From positions 47,849,102-47,913,101 of the forward strand of contig JASEVX010000001.1 of assembly GCA_031761405.1 (NCBI GenBank): DNA of 64,000 nucleotides, read 5' to 3'. Position 1 is the first letter of the stretch, and each line of letters opens with the position of its first letter. The notes under the pieces were generated by a model, which was not told where the DNA came from, did no database searches, and saw only the letters and a list, made by a program, of their open reading frames with translations. This stretch comes from Serripes groenlandicus (lineage: Eukaryota; Mollusca; Bivalvia; Cardiida; Cardiidae). This document shows positions 10,641 to 21,947 of this stretch, piece after piece. The position numbers and the translations under genes are program-made.

Positions 10641-12207
10641 TACAATGAATGGTGGTTTTGTTTTGGGGGGAAGGGTTGATAATTTCATCAGAAGTGCACT
10701 TTCCTGCATGCCAAAGCATTTTTTGGCAGCGGAGGACTTATGAAATTACAATTTGCTTCAATGAAATATCAGTCTTTTTTTTAAAAAAGGGAAAAAATAT
10801 ATATATTTACATATGTAGCTCTATTGAATTGCTCTACTAAATTCTCTGGTGTGGATACAGATCAGATCCTTTAGACCAATCCTTTAAACAAACATGCCCT
10901 GACCTGATCTTCTATTTACAGATTGGTCACAATTAAATGTGATTGAATGTTGCCTACAGCATGGTAAAAGTTAACCCTATTCCTTCAAGAACAAACATAA
11001 TAATGAGAATACAGCAGCAGAGAGAAATCTTTGTGAAAGCTAAATTGTTCCATTGGGAATTTCCTTATACACCTTTTTGTAACCTAAGGAATTTAACAAA
11101 GATAATGTTATATACTGCCTATATTTAATTCATAGACATGCCCCAATTCATGCATTGTGTTGCATTATCTTTGGAGAGGGGATTGTATTGTGTTGTGAGG
11201 AGTATTGGGTCATCGAAGGGTGAGCATGATAATACTTAACATGATTGGAATCATCAGTAAGCACCTACCTGAACAAGAGATGATCAGATACAAACTAACG
11301 GGGCCTTGCCATGGAATAAGGGAATTACAGTGCTTCACAGGATGACCAAGCATAAGACAATTATGAGAGACCTAGAGGGAGTAAACTCGTCTTTTACACT
11401 CAATATTTATATTATTACTAAACCAAACCCTATACTGTTTGTATACTCAAAAGGATTGTCTTAATAAGATTGTTTTGAGTAGCCACAACATAGGACTTCC
11501 AAGTTCAAATGATGACTTTTGAACTCAAAACACATCTTCTGGATACAATAGGATACAATAGGATATCTGGAACCAATATAGACCCAGATTGTGTTACTGC
11601 ATGGTGCAAAGCTGCATCTCCACTGTTGGCAATTTATTAGTCACAGAAGCATTTGATAAGCCATTGGATCAGATATCATGATTGTGCAGACAGATCTTTA
11701 TGTTCCCTGCATGATTGTGGAGACAGATCGTTATGTTACCTGTTCTGTTGGCTTGTCTGGAGCAGCTAGAGAACCATGAATCTTAAAATATTGTTGATTT
11801 ATTGTCTCGGCACAAGATGCTTTGCTTAATACAATTCTGATGCTAATAAATGTACTGATTCAAATTGTGAAGGCTTAAATGGTTGTAAGATGGTGTATAT
11901 GAAGTTGACGTGCCAGATCCTTCACTGATTTTGCAGTTATGTTACATTTTACCATGACGCGATTACATTGTGAATGAAAACACTGACTGTATCCACATAC
12001 TTTGTATCTTTATATCAGGATAGAAACATTTGTATCAGTTTTGGCCATTGTTTTAACATTGGTGTAACGGTTTTAAATCCAGTCCCCTTTTATAAAGACA
12101 ATTGCAGTTTATTGACTGTTACAGATTTAAGGCAAGTGCCTTTGTTAATTTTCTGTATATTCATGGGTGACTTACTAAATCTGGTGATGTACTTTGCTTA
12201 AAACTAT
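10641..12207. other. 1.6-kb intron stretch, few repeats
   Basis: Apart from a scrap of the GTACTC palindromic family (11424-11505) and a 33-bp near-tandem duplication (11676-11741, ATGATTGTGCAGACAGATC then ATGATTGTGGAGACAGATC), I see no element. Open frames of 61-75 codons carry no family motif. Confidence 0.5.
11424..11505. mobile_element. GTACTC palindromic family, core remnant
   Basis: CCCTATACTG..GTATACTCAAAAGGATTGTC followed by the inverted half GATTGTTTTGAGTAGCCACAACATAGG. Terminal parts not visible. Confidence 0.55.
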
Positions 12208-12330
12208 TTTACCCTTTCCCTAATATGGACAATATTTGACACCTCTGCCGCGAACCTTTTTTGTAAACATGAAAGTTATTTACTTTTAACAATCAATGTC
12301 TCCTTTTGCCACAATGTTTTAACCTTTATA
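12208..12330 (+). mobile_element. TTAA-MITE, truncated
   Basis: TTTTACCCTTTCCCTAATATGG, GACACCTCTGCCGCG and CTCCTTTTGCCACAATGTTTT. The right third is absent and part of the left hairpin arm is deleted. Confidence 0.55.
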
Positions 12331-12384
12331 TCAAAATGAAATTAACTTGTGATGTTTTTGGAATTGGAAGACCTGATGGTTTCT

Positions 12385-12565
12385 TCTCTGGTCGGATCAT
12401 GTAACCAAAGAATGGTAGCAATGGCTTCCCTGCAGTTGTAGCTCAAGGATGTTTGGGTATCCCGACAACCGATTCATTTCTGTCAGGATATTTAAATAAC
12501 CCCAGGAGTCACGGCTAAATTACCTAGGAAACGCTGTGATATAACTGAAATACTTTTAATAATGT
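12385..12565 (+). mobile_element. SINE, 3' two thirds
   Basis: Has AATGGTAGCAATGGCTTCCC, GTCAGGATATTTAAATAACC, and the tail CTAGGAAACGCTGTGATATAACTGAAATA. The tRNA-like head is lost. Confidence 0.6.
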
Positions 12566-12878
12566 GTAAAAAAAAGAATATTACACTTGTATTTTTGTAC
12601 TTTAATTGCAGCAATCACATTATTGATGCTTTTTAACTTGCAAGCAGGTACATTTTCACCAAATCAGGCATATGGTTAAAACAGACAAAAATAATAAAGC
12701 AAAATTGACAAGAAATTTTGAATTAAAAAGATTAAATTTACCTTAGTAATCACATTATTTTGGATTTAGGGCTAAGGCTTGACTATACTTAAATTCAATC
12801 TGGATTAGGGATAAAGAGTAATTATTCTTGCTCAGATCTGATAGTAACTGCTCTAGTTTTCAGATATTTTAACTTTAT

Positions 12879-13100
12879 TTAACCCTTCCCTCATATAGAA
12901 GCTTTCTGACGCCTCTGCAGCAGACGGCTTCTTGAAAACATAGTGACAAAAGAAGAAATTGCACAAAACGTACAATTTCTCCTTTTGGCACAATGTTTTC
13001 CACATTTTGTCATAGGTTAGCGATCCATTCAATTATGGAGATTTTCTTTGTTTTGACAAAGTCGTCTGCTGCAGAATTGTCGTATGAGGGAAAGGGTTAA
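12879..13100 (+). mobile_element. TTAA-MITE, young, nearly intact
   Basis: TTAA on both sides. A few bases deleted near GACAAAGTCGTC on the right side, an extra GCG in the GGTTAGCGATCC block. Confidence 0.93.
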
Positions 13101-13246
13101 GTGAATTTCCACCGATACTTATCCTTTACAGTGTCTGCAGTAAGATAAAAATTATTATGTTTGTTTGAATGATGTTTGACACTATTTTCAACTGTACTTC
13201 AATTGTATCACAGTATATCCTGGGTAATTTACCAGTTCTATGTGTA

Positions 13247-13479
13247 TTAACCCTTTTCCATCTGAAGACGCATTTTGACGCATCTGTAGCAGACGACTTT
13301 TGAAAACACAGAGACAAAAATTAATGAGATATTGCTCTAAACAAGCAATTTCTCCTTATACCACAATGTTTTCAACTTTATACAGTAATTATACCTACAA
13401 TTATAGAGATTTTCCATATTTTTGAGTAGACGTTTTCAAAGTCATCTACTGCAGACTTGCTGTATGTGGGAAAGGGTTA
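13247..13479 (+). mobile_element. TTAA-MITE, intermediate age, complete
   Basis: Left end TTAACCCTTTTCCATCTGAAGACGCATTTTG, right end GCTGTATGTGGGAAAGGG. The central palindrome is TTGCTCTAAACAAGCAA. Confidence 0.86.
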
Positions 13480-13579
13480 TATATCCTGACAATTAAAATT
13501 GTGTTGACAATAAGGACCATTACCTGGAGAAGAGGGGGGAATATTCTTTCTTTTATATCATATTTAAGAACTGAGGTGA

Positions 13580-13701
13580 ATTAAAACTTTGTGGGAAATG
13601 GAGAAATTGCTCATGATGAGCAATTTCTTCTTTTTACACAATGTTTTCAAATGTTGCTGTTAAAGTGTCATATTAGCCATCTGAATCAGGGAAAGGGTTA
13701 A
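13580..13701 (-). mobile_element. TTAA-MITE, right half
   Basis: Complete central hairpin (GAAATTGCTCATGATGAGCA..), then GGGAAAGGGTTAA. The first half is absent. Confidence 0.6.
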
Positions 13702-13924
13702 CATTTCCTGAAACCTTAATGGAAGATAACTGAATAATGCTTGATGAACACATAGTGTGAAGAAGAAAATACCATAATGTCACCTGCTTGTTAAGTATGA
13801 TTTATTGGGAGTTTTTACCTGTTACAATAATATGGTGCATTGCATTTATCAATGCTCCCTGCTAAATGAATAGCCTCATAATCCCTGTAAAGTATAATAG
13901 TCACAACAAATCTGGGTACCCCCC

Positions 13925-14130
13925 TCGTTGATGTGTTGCTTAAAGAGGCTGTTTGGAGAGTGGGAGACCTCAGACTTTAAAAATAGTAGTAGCTAAGCTT
14001 CCCTCATGAGGTATGGCAATAGGACTGATGCGCTGGTGTCAGGATGAACCTGTAACCAGCAGTACAGACAATTAAACTGCATACAATGTCATGATATAAC
14101 TGAAAACTGTTGAAAGCGGCAGTTAACACC
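13925..14130 (+). mobile_element. SINE, old
   Basis: GACTTTAAAAATAGTAGTAG, GTGTCAGGATGAACC..AGCAGTAC, and the tail ATGATATAACTGAAAACTG..GAAAGCGGCAGTTAAC. Confidence 0.55.
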
Positions 14131-14743
14131 CTTCGAACAAATACATGATCTGGGGATGTGAAAGTATGTGTTGCAACCACAGACTTAGTTATTATGTGGG
14201 TTCATGCAAAAACCGGTGTAACTATATTTGTGATAAGATGTAGTTACAACCATTTTACACATGGATGAGAAAGTGTCAACTATAATCTTATTTTCCATAC
14301 AATGTCTCTCAACAACTAGTCAAAAAGATCTCAGTCAAAGTATAATGTGTCATTGAGGTAATTCCGTGTATTTAGCCAAAATTATCTTGCTATATTTTGT
14401 CTGACCATCTGTTTGTCCGTTTGCTGTGCTGACTTATCAGCAGGCAAGGCACATGTTCCTTCAAAGACTCTTATGCCTCTGTTTGTTCATGAGAACATGT
14501 TTTAACTGCCTTTTGACTGACCTCATCAATAATATAACAGTATCTCAAGTTCAATACTGCCAGGTTCAATCTAATATATGATTCAATTGGAAAACCATGT
14601 ACTATCAACTTTGGACCATTTGATTTGACTCATACTCTGGTTGACTGTATTTAGATATTTGTAAATCCACTTAAGACAGTAAGATTATATTTTGCTATTG
14701 TGTCTGCCTTTTCATGGCAATCATGAAATATCATATCAACTAA
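14131..14743. other. intronic sequence, nothing recognised
   Basis: No element or coding signal seen. Confidence 0.5.
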
Positions 14744-14937
14744 ATAAACCCTTTCCCAGTTGCAGACACATTTGGATGCATTGGCAAATGAAGAAATTTC
14801 TCATCAGTGCTATATTTGCCACAATGTTTGCAACCCTATTTGATAATTATAATTACATTTATAGAGATTTGTACACACTTTTCCATAGAAAGTTTCAAAC
14901 TTGTCTTCTGTAGATTGGTGTATGTGTGAAAGGTTGA
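14744..14937 (+). mobile_element. TTAA-MITE, old
   Basis: ATAAACCCTTTCCCAGTTGCAG to GTGTATGTGTGAAAGGTTGAA; the left CTGCAGCAGACG arm is deleted. Confidence 0.65.
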
Positions 14938-15465
14938 AGCTGAAATGTGAACAGGTATAAATGCATTTATTTCCAATTTCGAAACAGTAAAGAATAAAAC
15001 TAGTAGGCATTTGCATAATGATGGGTCGCTGGTGGGTAACCAAAATCTTGATTTGGAAAGAAGCTACCTGATAACCCGCAATAAAACTGAGTCTATTTGA
15101 AATTAAGTGTCTTTCCAGACAAAAGATTGTCTTCAAAAGTATATTGAAGTATTCCATAATAACATATAAATGAGTAATTGAACCTTGATCAAATTGGAAA
15201 GGCTTTTCAATAAACTTGTCTTTTGGATAAGTTTTGTCTCCTGTCCTAAATTAAATGTTTTTATGATATTTTAATGAGTTATATGCATTAAAAATTTCTC
15301 AGGGGGGGGAAAAAAGGTGTATTTCTAAAATTAATTGATATAGAGTTGTATTGTTAGAAAAGGAGAAGTCATTAGCGTTGATGTTTATATTTACGTCCTC
15401 TGTATCAAGTTGAGGGTTAATGTTATTTGGGAGGTTTGTGTTGACAGCTCATTTAGAACATGGTT
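14938..15465. other. intronic sequence, nothing recognised
   Basis: Contains an open frame on the minus strand (overlapping 14810-15157) without a recognisable motif, and a short G run at 15303. Confidence 0.5.
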
Positions 15466-15635
15466 TTGAACCTTTTGTCATTGTAGACCCATCTGCTGCT
15501 GACAACTATTGAAAACAGTGTGGCAAAAGGGTAAATTGCTCTATTCAATTAAAACAAAAGAGTGCCCTTTCACTTTGATAGATTTCCCGTATTTGCGCAT
15601 AGATGTTTTCAAGGTCTTTAGTTGCATACAATGCT
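15466..15635 (+). mobile_element. TTAA-MITE, very old
   Basis: GAACCTTTTGTCATTGTAGACCC, CAGTGTGGCAAAAGGGTAAATTGCT, and GATTTCCCGTATTTGCGC..AGATGTTTTCAAGG. The right end is gone. Confidence 0.45.
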
Positions 15636-16079
15636 TCATTTATCAGTCTTTCAGTCCAAATATCTACATGACATGTACTTTATGATGTAATGTAATTTTG
15701 TTTCTTGATTTCTTTTTAAACGGAAAAGTAAAAAGATGGGTTGATGTAGACTGAACATAGATAAGAACTCATAAAGACAGACAGCTGCTTAAGTATGGAA
15801 TTCAGCCAACAGCTTAGAATGTACCAGGCTCGTGCTCAAAAATAATGCACGCATTGACTTAATGTTTAAATATGACATCTGCAAGGTATCACAGTAACGC
15901 TCTATAGCCATAAATTGTGTGTGAAATTTGACTGCTAAATAACATAATCTATATCTGCTTGTTATAATCAGACACATGGAAATGCCTAATTTTTTTTGTC
16001 TTCCTCTGAGCCATCATGTAGGAAAAGCAAGCTAATACCATACTTTTCATGAGTTGCAAAAATGTTCTCGTATATATAT
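15636..16079. other. intronic sequence, nothing recognised
   Basis: No repeat family or coding signal seen. Confidence 0.5.
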
Positions 16080-16294
16080 AATTTTAGTCATCTGCTGCAT
16101 ATTTTGCAGCAGACAACTTTGAAAATGTCTACTCAAAAATATGGAAAATCTCTATAATTACTGAAAAAGGTTGAAAACTTTGTGGCAAAAGGAGAAATTG
16201 ATTGTTTTGAGTAATTTCTACTTTTGTCACAATGTTTTCAAAAGTTGTCTGCTGCAGATGTGTCCATATGCGTCTCTTAGTGAAAAAAGGGTTA
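16080..16294 (-). mobile_element. TTAA-MITE with a fused second end
   Basis: The left end is replaced by AGTCATCTGCTGCATATTTTGCAGCAGAC, that is an inverted right arm joined to the normal left arm. The rest runs to AAAAAGGGTTAA. The palindrome TCTGCTGCA.TATTT.TGCAGCAGA marks the junction. Confidence 0.72.
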
Positions 16295-16374
16295 AAAAAG
16301 AAAGGATCATGGGAACTTATAGTTGTCAATAACTGTTTTATAATTTAGTGCACAAGCTGATTACCCACAAAATG

Positions 16375-16605
16375 TTAACTCTTTCCCCTCATATAGATGC
16401 TTTCTGACGCCTCTGCAGCAGACAGCTTTTTGAAAACACAGTGACAAAAGGAGAAATTGCTCAAAACGAGCAATTTCTCCTTTTGCCGCAATGTTTTCCA
16501 CTTTAAGTCCTGGGTTATCCATTCAATTATAGAGATTTTCTAATTTTTGACAAAACTTGTTTAAAGTCATCTGCTGCAAAATTGTTGTATGAGGGAAAGG
16601 GATAA
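16375..16605 (+). mobile_element. TTAA-MITE, young, intact
   Basis: Left TTAACTCTTTCCCCTCATATAG, right TATGAGGGAAAGGGATAA. Central palindrome GCTCAAAACGAGC. Its right target site is also the left edge of the next copy. Confidence 0.92.
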
Positions 16606-16815
16606 CTCTTTCCAACATGCACACAGGCAGTCTTATGCATCTGCTGAGCAGACAATTTTTGAAAACTCTATTTGGAAAAGAGAAATGGCTCATAATGAAA
16701 AATTGATCCTATCGCCACAGCTAATTCAACTCTATTTTATATTCATATTCATAATTTATAGAGGTTTTCCACATTTTTGTCCAGATATAGATTTGATATG
16801 TATGGGAAAAGGTTA
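16602..16815 (+). mobile_element. TTAA-MITE, old, directly abutting
   Basis: Begins ATAACTCTTTCCAACATGCAC and ends GTATGGGAAAAGGTTA. The junction bases ATAA are shared with the preceding copy. Confidence 0.6.
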
Positions 16816-17001
16816 TGATGTTTTGCTGACGAGAAATATTTCCAATTGAAATTTATAACTCATTTGACCCTCATTCAATTCCTCTATCAATGGAAAAGTC
16901 CCTGTTGACTTCAGAAAAACACAACTGATATGTTTACAGAAAAAACATTAAATCTTTTTTCAAATTCTAATTTATACATTACATTTTATTTTAGATCCCC
17001 A

Positions 17002-17188
17002 TTAACTCTTTGCGATATACACAACAATAATTGCAGCAGACAACTTAAAATATTCAATTCTAGAACTTGTGGCAAAAGGGGAAATTGCTATTAAGAGCAA
17101 ATTCACCATTTTCCATAATGTTTTCAAAAGACATCTGCTGTAAATGTGTCAAAATGTGTCTGCATATATATATGGTAAAAAGTGTTAA
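17002..17188 (-). mobile_element. TTAA-MITE, old
   Basis: TTAACTCTTTGCGATATACAC start, TATGGTAAAAAGTGTTAA end, clear hairpin arms between. Confidence 0.65.
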
Positions 17189-17331
17189 GCCGAAATTGTT
17201 TTGGTGTAGATATAAAGTGATAGGGGTCACATCATTTTGATATGCTATCATCACTTGCAGGAGGTCTCCAAACAACCTTTTCCCACTCAATAAATCTCTG
17301 CCATATAGATTTCAAATGCTGTTGCACTAAC

Positions 17332-17569
17332 TTAACCCTTTCCCAGGCTCATATAGACACTTTCTGACGCCTCTGCAGCAGACGGCTTTTTGAAAACATA
17401 GTGACAATTAATAGAAGAAATTGCACAGAGCGTGCAATTTCTCCTTTTGCCACAATGTTTTCCACTTTTTGTCATAGGTTATCCATTCAGTTATAGAGAT
17501 TTTCTATTGTTTGACAAAATATGTTCAAAGTCGTCTGCTGCAGAATTGGTGTATGAGGGAAAGGGTTAA
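17332..17569 (+). mobile_element. TTAA-MITE, young, intact
   Basis: TTAA on both sides; small insertions after CCC (AGGC) and in GACAATTAATAGAAG. Palindrome TTGCACAGAGCGTGCAA. Confidence 0.93.
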
Positions 17570-17708
17570 GACTAAATGTCAACTCATTAGTTGAAAGGAA
17601 ATTCACATGATGTATTAGGATAAATTTTTTCCAGCGACTTTTCTGTAGTGAGGAAAAAAAATGTCAAATTTTCTCCCTGTTTAGAGTCGTCTTAGGTTGT
17701 TCTGAAAG

Positions 17709-17897
17709 AGTTTCCAACATGCAGTCGCATTTTGATGAATCTGCAGCAGAGATCTTTTGAAAACTTTTGCCACAAATGTTTTCAGTTTAAATTCTATTCA
17801 ATGGATAGATAATCCATCATTCATAGATATTTTCCTTGTTTTTGCCAAGAGGTTTTCAAAGTTAGTGTGGTATATAATTATGTTGGAAAGGATTAAC
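17709..17897 (+). mobile_element. TTAA-MITE, old, hairpin deletion
   Basis: GAGTTTCCAACATGCAG to ATGTTGGAAAGGATTAA; the central palindrome is deleted so the arms lie side by side. Confidence 0.55.
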
Positions 17898-18245
17898 GGG
17901 TCGAGTCTGGCTGGGTGCCCTGAGATTAGAGCAAGTTTAAACAAGACCGTTTCAATAATCCTTGATAATCCAATTTGATTGGGTATGTGTTGAACCAGTT
18001 ACCTTATCCATTTGACACCTCCAAATCAAAAGCATTGGAAAAATGAATTGTTAACCCTTCCACTTGCAGACCAATCTTGGCTGCTTTCAATTGCTTCAGG
18101 GCGGGAAAACTGTTACATTTAAGAATTGGAAGTACAATTTTTATAAAAAGTTGCTCGTTATTTGTTAACAGACTTTATTGTAACAATTAAAGTTTTACAT
18201 ACACTTCAAAAAGAGTGTCTGTGTCCTTTATTTTCTGAACAAAAA

Positions 18246-18474
18246 TTAACCGGGTGTTCCCACATACAACAAAATCTGCAGCAGACAACTGAAAATATCT
18301 AGACAAAAATATGGACTCTCTGAATGAAACTAAATAAATTTGAATAGAGTTGAAAGCATTGTGAGAAAAGGAGAAATGGCTCATTATGATCTATTCCTCC
18401 TTTTGCTACAAAGTTTTCAAAAGTTGTCTGCTGCAGAGACATCAGAAAGTGTCTGTATATGAGCAAATGGTTAA
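18246..18474 (-). mobile_element. TTAA-MITE, old, complete
   Basis: TTAACCGGGTGTTCCCACATAC start and TATATGAGCAAATGGTTAA end. Its right TTAA opens the 17-bp repeat that flanks the next copy. Confidence 0.75.
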
Positions 18475-18483
18475 TAACATTTA

Positions 18484-18714
18484 TTAACCCTTTCCTTCAT
18501 ATAGACGCTTTCTGACGCCTCTGCAGCAGACGGCTTTTTGAAAACATAGTGACAAAAGAAGAAATTGCACATATGTGCAATTTCTCCTTTTGCCACAAAG
18601 TGTTTTCCACTTTTAGTCATAGGTTATCCATTCAATTAAGGAGATTTTCTATGTTTTGACAAAATATGTTCAAAGTCGTCTGCTGCAGATTTGTCGTATG
18701 AGGGAAAGGGTTAA
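18484..18714 (+). mobile_element. TTAA-MITE, young, with 17-bp flanking repeats
   Basis: Standard young copy with a perfect palindrome TTGCACATATGTGCAA. TTAATAACATTTATTAA stands on both sides (18471-18487 and 18711-18727), unlike the plain TTAA seen elsewhere. Confidence 0.93.
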
Positions 18715-18884
18715 TAACATTTATTAATAGAGATTAGTCTTAATTTAGTAAATGTAGTCAGTTATCCATGACTAATTACCTTTACAGTGGCTTTTGTTCT
18801 CAGATCTTCCATAATCATGTCCCAAATCTTGGACAAGTAAAAATATATAGTATAGAACTGCAATCATTATCGTTAAAATTACAT

Positions 18885-19000
18885 TTTCCTACATGCATCA
18901 AATCAACAACATACATCCCCACAAAAACACCGAAAATTTCGATAAATTAAGGTAAAATTATTGAAAAGATTTTAAAACATTGTTGCAAAAGAAGATTTTT
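18885..19000 (-). mobile_element. TTAA-MITE remnant
   Basis: TTTTCCTACATGCATCAAATC and, further on, GATTTTAAAACATTGTTGCAAAAGAAGA. Weak. Confidence 0.3.
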
Positions 19001-19018
19001 TTTATTATGTACTTTTTA

Positions 19019-19250
19019 TTAATAACCCTTTCCCACCTACATACAATTTACAGCAGATGCCTTAAGAAAACATTTCGTCCAAAAATATGGAAAATCTCAA
19101 TAAAAAAAAAGTCACTTTTTTAAATAGAGTAGAAAACATTGTGGCAAAAGGAGAAATCACTCAATAAGTGCAATTTCTATAGGTTTGCTGTATTGATGTC
19201 TAAAGTCACCCATCTGCAGATGCTTCAAAATGTGTATGCATTTGAGACAT
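19019..19250 (-). mobile_element. TTAA-MITE, old
   Basis: TTAATAACCCTTTCCCACC start; AACATTGTGGCAAAAGGAGA arm. Right end eroded to GTGTATGCATTTGAG. Confidence 0.6.
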
Positions 19251-19265
19251 GTTTAACATGTTTAT

Positions 19266-19700
19266 TATACCCCCCTTCGAAGAAGAGGGGGTATATAGGA
19301 GTCACTGTGTCGGGCAGTCGGTCTGTCGGTCGGAAGCCATATTTTATCCGGCCTATTTCTTACAAACCACTGGGTGGAATTCAATAAAATTTTATGGAGA
19401 TGTGCATATCCTAAAGGGGTTACAATTGCATGATATTTTACAGAGTTATGGCCCTTTTACTAATTAAGTTATGGTGTAGGTCAAGGTGCTGTTTAGTTGG
19501 TATTTTATCCGGCCTATTTCTTACAAACCACTGGGTGGAATTCAATAAAATTTTACTTGGAGCTTCTATACCAAAAGGAGATGTGCATATCCTAAAGGGG
19601 TTACAATTGCAGAGTTAATTTACAGAGTTATGGCCCTTTTACTAATTAAGTTATGGTGTAGGTCAAGGTGCAGGTTAGGGAGTATTTATCATCTTCAGTG
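19266..19700 (+). mobile_element. tandem-core element, two 161-bp units, 3' end missing
   Basis: Opens with the hairpin TATACCCCCCTTCG AAGA AGAGGGGGTATA, then GTCGGTCTGTCGGTCGG. Two very similar units begin ATTTTATCCGGCCTATTTC at 19341 and 19502 (period 161). Open frames here arise from the units and look non-coding. No inverted GGGGGTAT end or CTTGTT is visible, so it is truncated. Confidence 0.65.
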
Positions 19701-20061
19701 ATAGTTCTAGTTGCAATTGCCATGAATATTTTTTGTAAACAATGGCTGTGAATTGATATTTCCACTTGTTCCATTAATCAGAGTAAATTTTATTTTACTG
19801 AGAAATTAATTGACCAGTCTTTCACACAAATCCCCTGGTGATGAAGAATCTGTCTATATTTAAACTTAATTGAAATGTTGCCTTGCAGCAAATCTAATTG
19901 ACTTGTGTTCCATTAACTATCTAGGCTGATTTCAGTCAATAAAATTTTCCATTTCCATTTCTGATTTTATATGTGGCCTCTTTGTTCTTGTTCATCTCTC
20001 CTTTTGACATGCAGTAATGAAACAATAAAAAATGTTGGTCATGTATAGAAGTGCTCTTATA
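19701..20061. other. intronic sequence, nothing recognised
   Basis: No element placed. Confidence 0.5.
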
Positions 20062-20262
20062 ATGTTTTTAACACTGCCTTGGGTGCGAGAGGTAACCGGT
20101 TCATTCCCTGACCAGGTAATGCCTAATCCCCTCCTAGACTCTCTGAGGAAGTAGGGTAAGCATTACAACTGACCCCCTCAGGTGTCAGGATAAATGGACC
20201 AGTAGTACTGGTAACTTACCCAGGAAACGGCCATGAATATAACCGAAAAAATATTAAAACAT
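20062..20262 (+). mobile_element. SINE with partial tRNA-like head
   Basis: A B-box-like AACCGGTTCATTCCC, then GTGTCAGGATAAATGGACC AGTAGTACTGGTAACTTACCCAGG and a tail ATGAATATAACCGAAAAAATATT. The A-box region is eroded. Confidence 0.6.
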
Positions 20263-20274
20263 CATGATCGAGCA

Positions 20275-20415
20275 TTGAAAAAGAGTTAAATAATTGGTGT
20301 CAATGTGGAAAAAATCTTGTTTAGATGCAATTACATGTAGTAGTCCTTTCTTTTTACACAACATCTTGAAAGGTTTCTTGATTGCAGATGTGTCGGATAA
20401 CATGAAACGGGTTTT
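20275..20415 (-). mobile_element. TTAA-MITE remnant
   Basis: TTGAAAAAGAGTTAAATA, TTCTTTTTACACAACATCTTG and GCAGATGTGTCGG..ATGAAACGGGTTTT follow the order of an old copy. Confidence 0.35.
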
Positions 20416-20567
20416 GGATGATGGAAATTCTTTAAGTTAAGAAGATATCTATATTAGTGTTTTACAACAAGTACTGCCTTTGGGTCCATTTCTTTTATGT
20501 AATATTCTTTTTGATGTTTCAGTTAATAACCATTTAGCCATCTGCTACCACCAACGAAAAGAAAGCT

Positions 20568-20797
20568 TTAACCCTTTCCCTCATATAGATGCTTTCTGAC
20601 GCCTCTGCAGCAGACGGCTATTTGAAAACATAGTGACAAAAGAAGAAATTGCACAAAACGTGCAATTTCTCCTTTTGCCACAATGTTTTCCACTTTTAGT
20701 CATAGGTTATCCATTCAATTATGGAGATTTTCTACTTTTTAACAAAATATGTTCAAAGTCGTCTGCTGCTGAATTGTCGTATGAGGGAAAGGGTTGA
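20568..20797 (+). mobile_element. TTAA-MITE, young, intact
   Basis: Left TTAA, right TTGA. Palindrome TTGCACAAAACGTGCAA. The right arm has CTGCTGCTG in place of CTGCTGCAG. Confidence 0.92.
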
Positions 20798-20891
20798 CAG
20801 CAATGTGTTCTTTGCACCTCTATCAATGCTTTCAATTTGCCTCAATACCGTTCTATAAGCAAGAGCTACATTAGTTAATCTGATCATTGCT

Positions 20892-21119
20892 CACCTTTTC
20901 CCACTTGCAGACACAACATGAGGCAATTTGCAGCAGACCAAAAAACCTTCTGGCAGAGGGAAAATTTGTTCATAATGTGCAATTTCTCTTGTTGCCACAT
21001 TATTTTTACTATATTCAATAAACATATGCTTTCACTTGTAGATAATTATGCTTTCATTTATATCTATATTTTCTCAAAAAATTGTCTGTTACAACTTAGT
21101 TATAAGTGGGAAAGGGTAC
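20892..21119 (+). mobile_element. TTAA-MITE, old
   Basis: CTCACCTTTTCCCACTTGCAGAC start, TTATAAGTGGGAAAGGGTA end; the inside contains a near-duplication of CTTTCA(C/T)TT..A. Confidence 0.5.
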
Positions 21120-21272
21120 ATTGGCTGCTATAATAGACAGAGATGGCAGAACATGGATTTGTATTTATAGAATGATTTACATTATGTGACAAGGACGACA
21201 TTGGAGAAATCCTATATTACTGTAATCAGTTGCATTATTCAATTGCAGGTTCAGTTATCAAAGCAATTAACT

Positions 21273-21362
21273 TTTCAGCTCAACCTGAACCCGAAATGAT
21301 CAAGGTGAACTTTAGTGATCACATTTTGTCTGTTGTCCGTCTGTCAACAATGTGCTTGTCAA
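21273..21362 (+). mobile_element. tandem-core element (AGCTCAnC type), 5' part
   Basis: TTCAGCTCAACCTGA..AAGGTGAACTTTAGTGATCAC then TTTGTCTGTTGTCCGTCTG; related to the large element at 49564. A SINE interrupts it at about 21363. Confidence 0.6.
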
Positions 21363-21558
21363 CAAGACAGTGGTGCAGAGGTAGAGCGTCGGCCTCTCGT
21401 ATCAAAGGTCCCTGGTTCGAGTCCCGTGATGAGCGGGTCCTGACTTTGGGATTTGTCCACACAAACGGCGCGAGTACTGGTTAAGTCTCCAGGAAGCAGA
21501 CATCGAGAGTGATTAATCTAAGCCATGCTTGTTTCGCAATTGATGTAAAATAAATAAG
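21363..21558 (+). mobile_element. tRNA-derived SINE inside a tandem-core element
   Basis: A-box-like GTGGTGCAGAGGTAGAGCG and B-box GGTTCGAGTCC at tRNA spacing, then a body unlike the other SINEs here and a tail ATGTAAAATAAATAAG. The flanks (AACAATGTGCTTGTCAACA... and ...AATCAACATTTTGCATCC) rejoin as one host element. Confidence 0.75.
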
Positions 21559-21564
21559 TTTAAA

Positions 21565-21850
21565 CTAAACAATCAACATTTTGCATCCAATCTTCATGAA
21601 AGTTTACAGAACTAACATCTCCATCAAAACTTGGCAAAGTTTGAAACAGGGTCATGTGTGAGGTCACAAGGACAAATTGAAGGAAAATCTTGTTAACAGC
21701 ATTTTTAACTTGAGCATGTAAGATGAATCTTTTGTCAGAATGGGTCTTTTGATGATATCTGGAATGAAGATTAATCAAAGTACTGAAGTACTGGTAACGA
21801 ATTATTTTGAACATTTGTAAAATCTAATTTATGAATGCAATTGATCATGC
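21565..21850 (+). mobile_element. tandem-core element, continuation
   Basis: CAACATTTTGCATCCAATC, GGTCATGTGTGAGGTCACA, AAATTGAAGGAAAATCTTG TTAACAG: the same words as in the 49.6-51.0 kb element. More of the same unit lies at 22783-22935, so 21850-22780 may be a later insertion. Confidence 0.65.
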
Positions 21851-21947
21851 TATTGCACAATTTAGTCTATTTTATTATTATTAATATTTTTGTCCAGAGA
21901 TTTTTTTTTATCAGTTGACAGTTTTAGTAAATGTAGCATTTCAACGG

